A stretch of DNA of 64,000 nt from UBA7672 sp041166025 (GTDB lineage: Bacteria > Pseudomonadota > Alphaproteobacteria > Caulobacterales > Hyphomonadaceae): positions 1 through 64,000 of the forward strand of contig JBEAMJ010000012.1 of the NCBI GenBank assembly GCA_041166025.1, given 5' to 3'. Shown piece by piece: positions 8,324 through 16,407 of the stretch. Both the position numbers and the translations under genes were made by a program. The first letter of the stretch is position 1, and each line of letters begins with the position of its first letter. Below the pieces are notes generated by a model. The model was not told the origin of the DNA. It did no database searches and was given only the letters and a program-made list of their open reading frames with translations.

Positions 8324-8386
8324 ATGAAAAATCCATCTCATAAGTTCTGTATTGCGCCCATGATGGATTGGACGGATTGCGCCTGA
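8324..8386 (+). pseudogene. dusA: 5' fragment of dusA (probable attachment-site scar)
   Basis: An ATG opens MKNPSHKFCIAPMMDWTDC and hits a stop after 20 codons. The block F-x-IAPMMDWTD is the highly conserved N-terminal signature of tRNA-dihydrouridine synthase A, normally followed by RHCRYF and a 330-residue enzyme. Here the rest of the gene is absent. A described family of integrases targets exactly this 5' region of dusA, leaving one rebuilt dusA and one short scrap. With a decayed integrase adjacent, this is best read as an att scar. Which side carried the host chromosome cannot be told from the window. Confidence 0.75.
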
Positions 8387-8679
8387 TTTATAAGGCTTTT
8401 CTTCTCGTCGTGTGCAGGCTGTGTTCAGTGTCGCGAGAGGACTCGCTCCCGGGGAGCACGGGAATGTGCAAACGGTGCGCGAGACGAAGTTCGGGAACTC
8501 AGGAGGGTGCCGGGAGATAGGTCGCTCGTTTGTCCATGTTCTTCTTCACCGGGTTGACCCTGGGGCTGCAAGAGCCCGACGGCTCGTAGGCGTCAAACAT
8601 CAGCGTGGTATGTTGCCTAACAAGACACGCGAAAGTCAGACCGGTTCTCAACGTCCTTTGTCTATCGCCGCGATCATCG
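8387..8679. other. Gap between dusA scar and catabolic locus
   Basis: About 290 bp with no supportable gene on either strand and no obvious terminator or tRNA. A plus-strand open frame here has no recognisable domain and overlaps the end of the downstream SDR antisense. This is the junction between the decayed accessory DNA and the intact catabolic genes. Confidence 0.4.
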
Positions 8680-9420
8680 CTAGTAGCCGCCATCGACTCT
8701 TAGCAGGGCCCCGGTTGTGAAAGAAGAATGGGGACTGGCTAGGTAGAGCGCCGTTGTAACGATCTCTTCCGGACGGCCCGGACGCCCAAGAGAATTGTCT
8801 GCGCGCTCACGGGCCGAAGCGGGCCATGCCGCGGCAATATCGGTGAGGAAGGGGCCCGGCGAAATCGTGTTGACTCTGACCTTCGGCGCGTACTCACGGG
8901 CGAGCGACACGGACATGGCATTAAGTGCGGCCTTCGCGCCGGCATAGGGAACGACTGTCGGCGTCGGCATTAACGCTGCGTTCGAAGAGACATTGATGAT
9001 CACTCCGCCATCACCTTGGTTCATTCGATGCGCGATCTGCGAGGCGAGACGAAATGGTCCCTTGAAATTGAGGCCGACTACGCTGTCGAAGAGTTGCTCG
9101 CTGACTTGATGCGACGGCATAGGCGGCGACATCCCGGCATTGTTGACGAGAACATCAACGCGCCCAAATTCTGCGTAAGCGGCTTCAACAAGGGCGTCAA
9201 TTTCAGCCCATCGCGCCATATGCGTCGAATGCGCCATCGCACGTCGGCCAAGCTGACGTACTTCAGTGGCTGCTATCTCGCACATTTCGAGTTTACGGCT
9301 AACGATGATGACGTCCGCGCCTGCATGCGCGAACGCCTGCACCATCTGACGGCCAAGACCGCGGCTGCCTCCTGTCACCAGCGCAACTTTGCCGCTCAGA
9401 TCGAAGAAATCTGTCGCCAC
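8680..9420 (-). CDS. Short-chain dehydrogenase/reductase
   Basis: This 246-residue classical SDR has a TGGSRGLG nucleotide-binding loop, NNAG, a catalytic serine region (NVSSNAALM), YAGAK as the Tyr-xxx-Lys pair, and the C-terminal LRVDGGY. The first codon is a GTG giving MATDFFDLSG. It is the last gene of a tight three-gene operon: 3 bp after the phosphotransferase gene, which itself overlaps the acyl-CoA dehydrogenase gene. Context suggests oxidation of a hydroxy-acid or hydroxyacyl-CoA, or reduction of the keto form; the substrate is unknown. Confidence 0.85.
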   Translation of the reverse strand: MATDFFDLSGKVALVTGGSRGLGRQMVQAFAHAGADVIIVSRKLEMCEIAATEVRQLGRRAMAHSTHMARWAEIDALVEAAYAEFGRVDVLVNNAGMSPPMPSHQVSEQLFDSVVGLNFKGPFRLASQIAHRMNQGDGGVIINVSSNAALMPTPTVVPYAGAKAALNAMSVSLAREYAPKVRVNTISPGPFLTDIAAAWPASARERADNSLGRPGRPEEIVTTALYLASPHSSFTTGALLRVDGGY

Positions 9421-9423
9421 GGT

Positions 9424-10473
9424 TCAGCCTCCCCAGCGCTTCAAAAGGGTCTCGGCGCCAGATAGCCACTGGTCAATGCCAACGCGAAAAGCGTCCAGGT
9501 CAACTCCGGTCGGATCCTTTTTTCCTTCCAAGTATCTGGCATAGACGCCGTGTGCGATCGCCGCTGTCCTCCACAAATTGAAGCCGTAGTAAAAGTCGAG
9601 ATCGGTAAGGTTGATGCCCGTGCGCGCGGCGTAGTGGTTCGCCAATTCAGCGCGGCTTGGAAAGCCCGGTGGGGCTGTGGCCACGATGAGGCTCTTCGGC
9701 GGCGCGGTCGCCGACTCAGGAAATTGTAGCAGGGCGTAGGAAAGGTCAGCCAACGGATCGCCAATGGTGCTGATTTCCCAGTCAATCACCGCTGCTACCC
9801 GGGCGCTCTCGTCGATGAGGCAGTTGTGGAGGCCGAAGTCACCGTGGACGACCCGCGCGGGGGCGCCGGCCGGCGACTTCTCCAGCATGAACCGCTTCAA
9901 GTCGTGAGCGCGTGGGTCGTCGTAGTTTGCAGGGCCTGCCGACGCGACCCACGACTTGTACCAAGCAGAAATCTGACGAGCGACATAGTTGTCCGGTTTG
10001 CCCAATGCGGAGAGCCCGATATCGAGCGGATCGAGGCTGTGGAGCGTCGCAAGCACTTCGATGAAGTTGAACGCCAACGGCCGACGAAGCGCCTCCGGAA
10101 TATAGCGACGGGTGTCCTCGGCCGATGCGAGAGTATGCCCGTCGACAAAGCCCATCAGATAGAACGGGGCGTCTGCGACGCTCCTATCGTCGCAGAAAGC
10201 AAGCGGCGAGGGGACAGGGACATCTGTCGGCTCGAGCGCGCATATCAGCGCCCACTCTCTGTTCATGTCATGGGCTTTCGGAATAAGCTTGCCGAGCGGA
10301 GGCCGGCGTATCACCGCACGACGCTGCTGGTCATCGGTGATCAGATACGTCAGGTTGGAGTGACCGCCCGGCAGTCGTTTCCATGTCAGGGGCGGAGCGA
10401 GCGAGGGGACTTGCAGCCGAATCCAGGCTTCAACAAGCATCGTGTCGAATCCTGGCGTCGCGCTGTTGCTCAC
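9424..10473 (-). CDS. ACAD10/11-type phosphotransferase (aminoglycoside-kinase fold)
   Basis: This 349-residue APH-fold kinase has VVHGDFGLHNCLID (catalytic Asp/Asn loop) and AVIDWEISTIGDPLADLS (metal-binding DxD-like segment). It matches the kinase domain that in animals is fused to ACAD10/ACAD11 and in bacteria is encoded beside an acyl-CoA dehydrogenase. In the described systems, including bacterial levulinate (lva) catabolism, such a kinase phosphorylates a 4-hydroxyacyl-CoA, which is then isomerised towards a 3-hydroxy or enoyl form. Here it overlaps the ACAD11-like gene by 4 bp (ATGA), so the two probably act on one substrate. Confidence 0.87.
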   Translation of the reverse strand: MSNSATPGFDTMLVEAWIRLQVPSLAPPLTWKRLPGGHSNLTYLITDDQQRRAVIRRPPLGKLIPKAHDMNREWALICALEPTDVPVPSPLAFCDDRSVADAPFYLMGFVDGHTLASAEDTRRYIPEALRRPLAFNFIEVLATLHSLDPLDIGLSALGKPDNYVARQISAWYKSWVASAGPANYDDPRAHDLKRFMLEKSPAGAPARVVHGDFGLHNCLIDESARVAAVIDWEISTIGDPLADLSYALLQFPESATAPPKSLIVATAPPGFPSRAELANHYAARTGINLTDLDFYYGFNLWRTAAIAHGVYARYLEGKKDPTGVDLDAFRVGIDQWLSGAETLLKRWGG

Positions 10474-11753
10474 CTGCGCGTTTCCCCCTTGAGCGCCGAC
10501 GGAGCTTGGCGGGCGAGCTCAGCGCGGCCCACGACAACATGATGAACTTCGTCGGGCCCGTCGGCCAGACGAAGCAGTCGTTGGTTCATGTACATGGCCG
10601 ATAGTGGCGACCATTGCGAGATGCCTGTAGCGCCGTGAATCTGGATCGCCCGATCGATTATCTCGCAGGCGCGTTCTGGAACCATCGCTTTTGCCATGCT
10701 CACCCAGACCCGTGCTTCACGATTGCCGAGTACATCCATGGCGCGCGCCGCCTTTAGGACCATGAGCCTCATCGCCTCGATCTCGATGCGCGCCCGCGAA
10801 ATCCACTCCAGGTTTTTGCCGAGGCTTGCCAGCGGCTTGCCGAAAGCGACCCGCGAAGTGGCGCGTTTTACCATGAGTTCTAGTGCGCGCTCCGCTTCGC
10901 CTACCGAACGCATGCAATGGTGGATTCGACCGGGCCCGAGGCGCACTTGCGAGATCTCGAAGCCGCGCCCTTCGCCCAAGAGGATGTTCTCCTTCGGCAC
11001 TCGAACGTCATTGAACCGCAGATGCATGTGGCCATGCGGGGCGCCATCATGGCCGAACACATGCATCGGGCCCACGATTTCAAGTCCGGGCGCGTCGATC
11101 GGCACGAGGATCTGTGACTGTTGCAAGTTTGGCGGAGCATCCGGATTGGTCTTCACCATGCAAATGATGATCTTGCAGCGCGGGTCGCCAGCGCCTGAGA
11201 TGTAATATTTTTCTCCCGTGATCACCCATTCGTCGCCGACGAGCGTTGCTCGCGTGCTGATGTTGCGCGCGTCCGAAGACGCAACGTCAGGCTCTGTCAT
11301 GGCGAAGGCCGAGCGTATTTCACCCTTCAACAAGGGTTTGAGCCATCTCTCCTTTTGCTCCGGCGTGCCAACGCGCTCAAGGACTTCCATATTGCCGGTG
11401 TCGGGCGCTGAGCAGTTGAGAGTCTCTGAGGCGAGGTGGCTCTTACCGAGTTCAGCTGCGATGTACGCGTAGTCAAGGTTTGTAAGGCCGCGTCCTATCT
11501 CCGAGGTTGGCAAGAAGAAATTCCAAAGTCCCGCAGCTTTGGCCTTGGCTTTTGCGGTCTCCAGAAGTTCCAGTTGACCGGGCGCCCATTCCCATCGCTC
11601 CTTGCGGTTTCGGCCGAGCCGGAAGAACTCCTCGGTGATTGGTTCGACGTTCTCAGCGATGTGCTTCTTGACTGCGTCAAGAAGCGGCTGCGCTGCTTCC
11701 GACATGGCGAGTTGGTTCAGTGCTGCTTCGAGTTCAGGCGTAGAAGTGGACAT
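10470..11753 (-). CDS. Acyl-CoA dehydrogenase, ACAD11-like
   Basis: This 427-residue acyl-CoA dehydrogenase has the flavin/substrate block FAMTEPDVASSDARN, the GEKYYISGAGDPRC segment, and a C-terminal RLLRLADGPDEVHHVV typical of the ACAD10/11 subgroup. Where MCAD-type enzymes have the catalytic Glu (GFNTEYP) this protein has GISQWSP, and bacterial relatives usually show an acidic residue near here; the assignment is by eye. It is first in the operon, with the kinase overlapping its end. The promoter region, shared with a divergent SDR gene, contains one of the four repeated operator-like palindromes. Confidence 0.87.
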   Translation of the reverse strand: MSTSTPELEAALNQLAMSEAAQPLLDAVKKHIAENVEPITEEFFRLGRNRKERWEWAPGQLELLETAKAKAKAAGLWNFFLPTSEIGRGLTNLDYAYIAAELGKSHLASETLNCSAPDTGNMEVLERVGTPEQKERWLKPLLKGEIRSAFAMTEPDVASSDARNISTRATLVGDEWVITGEKYYISGAGDPRCKIIICMVKTNPDAPPNLQQSQILVPIDAPGLEIVGPMHVFGHDGAPHGHMHLRFNDVRVPKENILLGEGRGFEISQVRLGPGRIHHCMRSVGEAERALELMVKRATSRVAFGKPLASLGKNLEWISRARIEIEAMRLMVLKAARAMDVLGNREARVWVSMAKAMVPERACEIIDRAIQIHGATGISQWSPLSAMYMNQRLLRLADGPDEVHHVVVGRAELARQAPSALKGETRR

Positions 11754-11808
11754 TCGAAGCTCCTGGATGCGGCATCGGGTAGGGCGGCCTTACCGGTAGA
11801 TGACAAAC

Positions 11809-11822
11809 CTACTAGAGAGTAG
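11809..11822. promoter_or_regulatory. Palindromic operator, copy 1 (divergent ACAD/SDR promoters)
   Basis: CTACTAGAGAGTAG has perfect 5-bp inverted arms, CTACT and AGTAG, around a 4-bp centre. It lies 56 bp from the acyl-CoA dehydrogenase start and 46 bp before the SDR start, so a bound protein could control both directions. Three relatives with the same spacing occur at 15.69, 16.89 and 31.69 kb. A half-matching TTACCGGTAG lies 12 bp to the left. Confidence 0.65.
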
Positions 11823-11867
11823 AATACTGCCCATGGCAAGTTGGCCCTAGTCCGAGGAGTAGCGAGC

Positions 11868-12686
11868 ATGACGAGCAAAGAGGGATTTAGGGGCCGCGTC
11901 GCCGTGATCACGGGTGGAGCGAGCGGCATTGGCTTGGCGCTGGGCGAAGCGCTGGCGCGCGAGGGATGCAAGCTCGTTTTGGCGGATGTGGAGCGCGAGC
12001 CGCTGAGAGCTGCTCAAGCGAAGCTCATAGCGCTGGGTGCGGAGGTTCTTAGCGTTCCGACCGACGTGGCAAATCGCGATGACATGCTGCACTTGGCTGA
12101 GGCGACCTGGACGCGCTTCGGCGCGGCGCATCTGATTTTTCACAACGCCGGCGTCATGGTTTTCGGGCCGACGCAGGCCATGACCCAGGCGGACTGGTTG
12201 TTCAATATCAACGTAAATTTGTGGGGTCCGATCCACGGTGTGGAAGCGTTCGCCAGCAGAATGGTCGCTCAAGGCGAAGGTGGGCATCACGTTTTTACGG
12301 CCAGTTTCGCGGGCATAGTTCCGAATATGAATTTCGGCCCTTACAATGTGGCCAAAGCCGGCGTGGTCGCGCTTGCGGAATCGCTCAGAAAGGACCTGCG
12401 CGGCACGGGCATTGGCGTCTCAGTGCTGTGCCCCATGATCGTCAACACCAACATAGAGAAAAGCACGCGCAATCGGCCTGCAGAACTCGGGGGACCCATC
12501 ACGCTGGAAATCACGGAAGAGCACAAGGCGCATTATGGGCGCGTGCTGACGCCGGAAGCGGTCGCTGATCTTGTCTTGGAGGGCATTGGGAGCAACCGCC
12601 TGTACATTCACACCCATGTGGAGGCGAAGGAGATGTTTCAAGCGCGCGCGGACCGCATCCTGTCGGCATTTGAGTACGCGTTATGA
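11868..12686 (+). CDS. Short-chain dehydrogenase/reductase
   Basis: This 272-residue SDR has TGGASGIG, FHNAGVM, a serine in FTASFAGIV, and the YNVAK catalytic pair. A C-terminal extension (YIHTHVEAKEMFQARADRIL) replaces the usual VDGG ending and is common in SDRs annotated as acting on hydrophobic alcohols. A GAGGAG ribosome-binding site precedes the ATG at good distance; the longer upstream frame would overlap the operator. It is first in an operon with the dioxygenase and an HSL-type hydrolase. Confidence 0.86.
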   Translation: MTSKEGFRGRVAVITGGASGIGLALGEALAREGCKLVLADVEREPLRAAQAKLIALGAEVLSVPTDVANRDDMLHLAEATWTRFGAAHLIFHNAGVMVFGPTQAMTQADWLFNINVNLWGPIHGVEAFASRMVAQGEGGHHVFTASFAGIVPNMNFGPYNVAKAGVVALAESLRKDLRGTGIGVSVLCPMIVNTNIEKSTRNRPAELGGPITLEITEEHKAHYGRVLTPEAVADLVLEGIGSNRLYIHTHVEAKEMFQARADRILSAFEYAL

Positions 12687-12788
12687 ATTTGGCCGGACTT
12701 GCTTGGGCGAGCGTCGCGGTCAGCCATGGTCGTCGCCGCAAATGTGATTCCAAATGAGGCCTCGTCGATAGTCTGCGGGTTGGCGCGC

Positions 12789-13762
12789 ATGAACCTCACG
12801 AGCCTCAATGACCACGTCGCCAGCTTCCAGCAGAACGGTTGGGTGCTGATCCCAGGATTCCTGCGGGCCGATGAGATCGAAGCGGCGTATGACGGACTCT
12901 TTTCCCTCTATCCGACTCCCGAGGCGTTTCATTCGGGCCAAGCGGACTTCCGCAGCCCCCAATTCCTCGCCAACGCCGGCGCCACGGCGAACGCCGGCGA
13001 TGAGCCGCGATTCCGTCCCATGCAGTTCGCTGGGCTACGCGAGTTCCCCTTCGCGGATCAAACGCTGAATCTCCTCGCCTTGCATCCGTCCATCATTTCT
13101 TTGGCGGAGGCGCTGTTGCGAACGCGCGATGTCCGCCTCTATCAAGCCGAGACGTTTGCAAAATACACGGGCGTCACTCAATACGACCAGCCATTCCATG
13201 TCGACTATACAAACCAGTGATGCTCCCTCCCCGCCGCGACGGCCGCTACGGCCAGGTGCAGATGTTCCTGTACCTCTCCGACGTCACCCCAGATCTTGCT
13301 CCCACCCGCATCGTCAGCCGAATGCTTACGGATCATGTCCCGCTCGCGCAGCTCAACTCGCTTGGAACGAAGTTCGATTCTGAACATGTCGTGGCCTGGG
13401 AGGCCGCTTCCGAAAGCGCCGCAGGCCCGCGCGGCTCGCTGCTTGTGTATGCCGCAGACGTTCTGCACAGGGGCACGTCATTGGATAAGCCGGGCGGAGC
13501 GCGCTTCATATACAGTTTGGGTTACAAGGCAGCGGGCGCGGACTGGGTTGGCGCAAACCCGTGGCCGCGCAAAGGCTTCTACGAAGCATGGGAGCCGCTC
13601 GTAAGCCGATGCAGCGTTCGGCAACTTGAGGCGCTCGGCTTTCCCCCTCCTGACCATGACTACTGGGACGAGACAACGCTGCAAGGCGCGGCGGAGCGCT
13701 ATCCAAACCTCGACCTCACAGCATGGAAAAGGGCGCTTGGGAGGCCGCGCGATGCCCGGTGA
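12789..13762 (+). pseudogene. Phytanoyl-CoA dioxygenase-family enzyme, frameshifted
   Basis: Two overlapping frames together encode one Fe(II)/2-oxoglutarate dioxygenase of the PhyH family. The first part (MNLTSLNDHVASFQQNGWVL) reaches the iron ligands His137 and Asp139 in FHVDYTN and stops at 13218-13220. The second part resumes at about 13217 with LPPRRDGRYGQVQMF and supplies the distal His (VLHRGTS) and the Arg (ARFIYS). Spacing against the usual family pattern indicates one missing base near 13205-13222, in a cytosine-rich run (CTCCCTCCCC). It is either a real loss of function or a sequencing error; the downstream hydrolase start overlaps its end by 11 bp. Relatives hydroxylate branched acyl-CoA or other hydrophobic acids. 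Confidence 0.75.
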
Positions 13763-14741
13763 CCGTATGCGCCTGCCGGCGCGCGATATCCCGCTGCCCT
13801 TGAGCGTCAGCGCGCAAGCGCGGGCCGCTCTCGCAACGGGCGCTGCAAGAGAGACGATAGCCAGCCCAGAGCTCGGAGATGTCGCAGGCTGGCGCGCCTA
13901 CGTCACCGCCATGAATGCACGCATGCAACCTTACGAAGAGATGGTTTGGTCATCGCCGAACTTCCAAATCGACGTCGAGCGTGTCGGCGACATCGACGCG
14001 TACGTCCTGGCGCGAAAGGGCGCCGGCGAAGCGGAAGATCGCAAGGTAAACTTCTTTCTACATGGCGGCGGCTGGGTGTGTTTCGGGGGCCGCACGATTG
14101 TACTCCCCGCCGCAGCGGCGGCGCATCAATTCGGCGGCACGGTCTATGCGCCCGATTACCGAATGCCGCCTGATCATTTCTTTCCGGCCGCCTTGGACGA
14201 TTGTTTGGCCGCTTATCGGGAAGTGCTGCGCCGATTCAGTCCGGGGTCTGTTCTTGTCACGGGCGAGTCTGCAGGCGGCAATCTCGCGGCGGCTTTGATG
14301 CTGAAGGCGAGAGATGTCGGGCTGCCGCCCCCTGGAGCCTTGTACCTCAACACGCCGGTGCTGGACCTGACGCACTCAAGCGATAGCCTCGCCACAAATT
14401 GGGGCGTTGACGTGGTTCTGAGCAGCGGCGTGCAGGGGGTGGCCGACTTTTATCGCAATGGCGCAGACCCCAGGGACCCCTACCTCTCGCCGTTGCTTGG
14501 AGACCTTAGTCGCGGTTTCCCGCCGACCTACCTTCGAACCGGAACCCGCGATCTCTTGCTCTCTGATACGGTTCGCATGCACGCCACGTTGCGCAAGGCG
14601 GGCGTGGAGGCCGATCTTTATGTGGGAGAGGCCATGCCGCACGGCGGTTTTGCAATCCTCGGCGCCGAAACGCCTGAAGATGTCGACGCGCGCGCTGACC
14701 TCGCGCGATGGCTTTCGTGGCGCTGGATCGCCAGGGATTGA
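13752..14741 (+). CDS. Alpha/beta hydrolase, HSL family (esterase)
   Basis: This 329-residue family IV (hormone-sensitive-lipase-like) esterase has an oxyanion HGGGW motif, the nucleophile elbow GESAGGN, an acidic residue in TGTRDLLLSDT and a histidine in AMPHGGF. There is no signal peptide, so it should be cytosolic. It is a close paralogue of the exported hydrolase at 19.4 kb; the segment FPPTYLRTGTRDLLLSDTVR is identical in both. The ATG giving MPGDRMRLPA, 11 bp inside the dioxygenase frame, is preferred over a longer upstream start in the wrong composition. It ends tail-to-tail, 22 bp from the next SDR. Confidence 0.9.
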   Translation: MPGDRMRLPARDIPLPLSVSAQARAALATGAARETIASPELGDVAGWRAYVTAMNARMQPYEEMVWSSPNFQIDVERVGDIDAYVLARKGAGEAEDRKVNFFLHGGGWVCFGGRTIVLPAAAAAHQFGGTVYAPDYRMPPDHFFPAALDDCLAAYREVLRRFSPGSVLVTGESAGGNLAAALMLKARDVGLPPPGALYLNTPVLDLTHSSDSLATNWGVDVVLSSGVQGVADFYRNGADPRDPYLSPLLGDLSRGFPPTYLRTGTRDLLLSDTVRMHATLRKAGVEADLYVGEAMPHGGFAILGAETPEDVDARADLARWLSWRWIARD

Positions 14742-14763
14742 TCGCAGCTCGGGCTCTGACGAA

Positions 14764-15567
14764 TCAGGTCACGCCGCCGGGCGAGGTTGGCAAGGCGCCC
14801 ACGAGGCCACCACAGACGGGCAGGGCTTGGCCGTTCACGTAGGACGAATCGTCCGTTGCGAGGAAGAGCGCCACAGACGCAATCTCCGAAGGATCGCCAA
14901 TCCGCTTGAGTGGATTGAGCGCGCTGCCATCGCCGCCGCGAGCGCGTTTCACGGCGCCGCTATCGTACATTTTCGTCTCGATGAGGCCCGGGCAGATGGC
15001 GTTGACGCGAACGCCCGTACCGTAAACGCCAAACGCCATGCTATTGGCCATGGCGATCACGCCGCCCTTGCTGGCGCCATAGGCGACGACGCCGGCATTG
15101 CCGCGTATTCCCGCGACGCTGGCAGTCATGATGAAGGACCCTTTGCCTTGCTTGGCCATGTGTGGAAGCACGTGCTTGAGCAAGATGTAGGGGCCGACAA
15201 GATTCACATCCAACACTTGCTTGAATTGTTCGACGGAAGATTCCATGCCGAGCGCGAGGCGTTTTTCGCCGTTCTCTTCTATGTAAGCGCCAATGCCGGC
15301 ATTGGCGAAGGCCACATCGAGCCTTTCGAATGTGCTCACGGTCTGCGCGACAAGCGCGGCAACATCGACCTCATTGCTTGCATCCCCTCGAACAGCAATG
15401 ACCTTCCCTGGTCCCCCGGAAGCGAGGCGCTGAGTTTCCTTGACACTGTCTTCAGTGATATCGAAGGCTGCAACTTGAGCGCCTTCTTTGGCAAACAACA
15501 GCGTTGTCGCTCGACCAATTCCGCTACCGGCGCCGGTGATGATGGCGACTTTCCCTGCCAGTCTCAT
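14764..15567 (-). CDS. Short-chain dehydrogenase/reductase
   Basis: This 267-residue classical SDR has TGAGSGIGRA, an NAG loop (FANAGIGAY), a catalytic serine in TASVAGIRG, the YGASK pair, and NGQALPVCGG near the end. The chosen ATG (MRLAGKVAII) has a GAGG sequence upstream; the longer open frame adds an arginine-rich leader unlike the family. The gene lies alone downstream of tetR on the same strand, with an operator-like palindrome about 120 bp before its start, so it is probably a direct TetR target. Confidence 0.87.
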   Translation of the reverse strand: MRLAGKVAIITGAGSGIGRATTLLFAKEGAQVAAFDITEDSVKETQRLASGGPGKVIAVRGDASNEVDVAALVAQTVSTFERLDVAFANAGIGAYIEENGEKRLALGMESSVEQFKQVLDVNLVGPYILLKHVLPHMAKQGKGSFIMTASVAGIRGNAGVVAYGASKGGVIAMANSMAFGVYGTGVRVNAICPGLIETKMYDSGAVKRARGGDGSALNPLKRIGDPSEIASVALFLATDDSSYVNGQALPVCGGLVGALPTSPGGVT

Positions 15568-15684
15568 GGTAGCCTCGAGTTGTTGACGCTGTTGAGGCGC
15601 GTGACCGCTTCGGGTAGCGCGCCGGCGCGAGACGCGGGGGCACTCTTCCGCACCCTCAGCCAGACCAGTCAAGGATAGTCAAAG

Positions 15685-15698
15685 CTACCATAAAGTAA
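15685..15698. promoter_or_regulatory. Palindromic operator, copy 2 (SDR promoter)
   Basis: CTACCATAAAGTAA shares the half-sites and the 4-bp spacing of the other three copies (consensus YTACY-N4-AGTAR). It sits in the 159-bp gap between the end of tetR and the start of the downstream SDR, in an AT-rich patch (AAAGTAAATAAAAATACTA) that looks promoter-like. Confidence 0.6.
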
Positions 15699-15726
15699 AT
15701 AAAAATACTACGCGGCTAGCTTGCGG

Positions 15727-16407
15727 CTAGCGCGGCTCCAGCCCCTTGAGAAATAGGTCCATCAAGAGCGCGAGCAGCTGGTTGTGATTGTAGTGGGACT
15801 TTTTTTCGTTGTACCAGATCGGCACCCAGAGGATCGAACTGACAAGCGCTCGCTCTACGATTGCGGCGTCGGGGATATGGATGCTGCCGTCGCCCTCGGC
15901 GTCGCGGATCAGTTCAACAAGGCGATCTGACTGTGCGAAATAGGCTCGGTTCACCTCGCGACGTTTCGCGATCCCTAGCGAGTTGTCCTGCCAAAGCCTA
16001 GGCAGTCCCGAGTCTGGGGACCAAACAAATTGCGCATAGGCGCGGATGAAAGTTTCAATTTTTTTGATGCCGGAACCCTTGCAGGCGAGCGCTTCGTCGA
16101 TCGCTTGCGCCTGTTGGCTGGCAATACGCAGATGGCACAACGCAACAAGCTCTTCTTTGTTGCGTACATAGTAGTACACTGAGGGCTTGGTGACGCCCAG
16201 CGCGTCTGCGACATCGTCTAGAGAAGTGCCTGCCACGCCGTGGTCGTGGATCAGCTTTGCGGCAACGGCGACAATGGCGTCTCGCTTGTCCTGGTGCTGC
16301 ACGCTGCGCTCGAACGGGTTGGTTGAGACCCTTCCGGCTCGTCGTTTTGGGGGAGGGGGCTTGGTCGCTCTCTTTGAGTTGGCTGTTCGCCCGGCGCTTG
16401 CTGTCAC
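15727..16407 (-). CDS. TetR-family transcriptional regulator
   Basis: This 226-residue regulator has a basic N-terminal arm and then a TetR helix-turn-helix, with GVAGTSLDDVADALGVTKPS followed by VYYYVRNKEELV. The C-terminal domain resembles the TetR_C type with a buried ligand pocket. It is surrounded by catabolic operons that share a 14-bp palindrome in their promoters, so it is the best candidate for the repressor binding that element and responding to a pathway acyl-CoA or the substrate. The N-terminal 35 residues are lysine/proline-rich and may start later. Confidence 0.9.
   Translation of the reverse strand: MTASAGRTANSKRATKPPPPKRRAGRVSTNPFERSVQHQDKRDAIVAVAAKLIHDHGVAGTSLDDVADALGVTKPSVYYYVRNKEELVALCHLRIASQQAQAIDEALACKGSGIKKIETFIRAYAQFVWSPDSGLPRLWQDNSLGIAKRREVNRAYFAQSDRLVELIRDAEGDGSIHIPDAAIVERALVSSILWVPIWYNEKKSHYNHNQLLALLMDLFLKGLEPR

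Noticed and set aside
8412..8720. Plus-strand open frame between the dusA scar and the SDR
   Set aside because: No recognisable domain, and it runs antisense into the SDR end; composition is that of a chance frame.
14458..15678. 406-codon plus-strand open frame
   Set aside because: It is antisense to the SDR at 14764-15567 and overlaps the hydrolase end. The minus-strand protein has all SDR motifs; this one has none.
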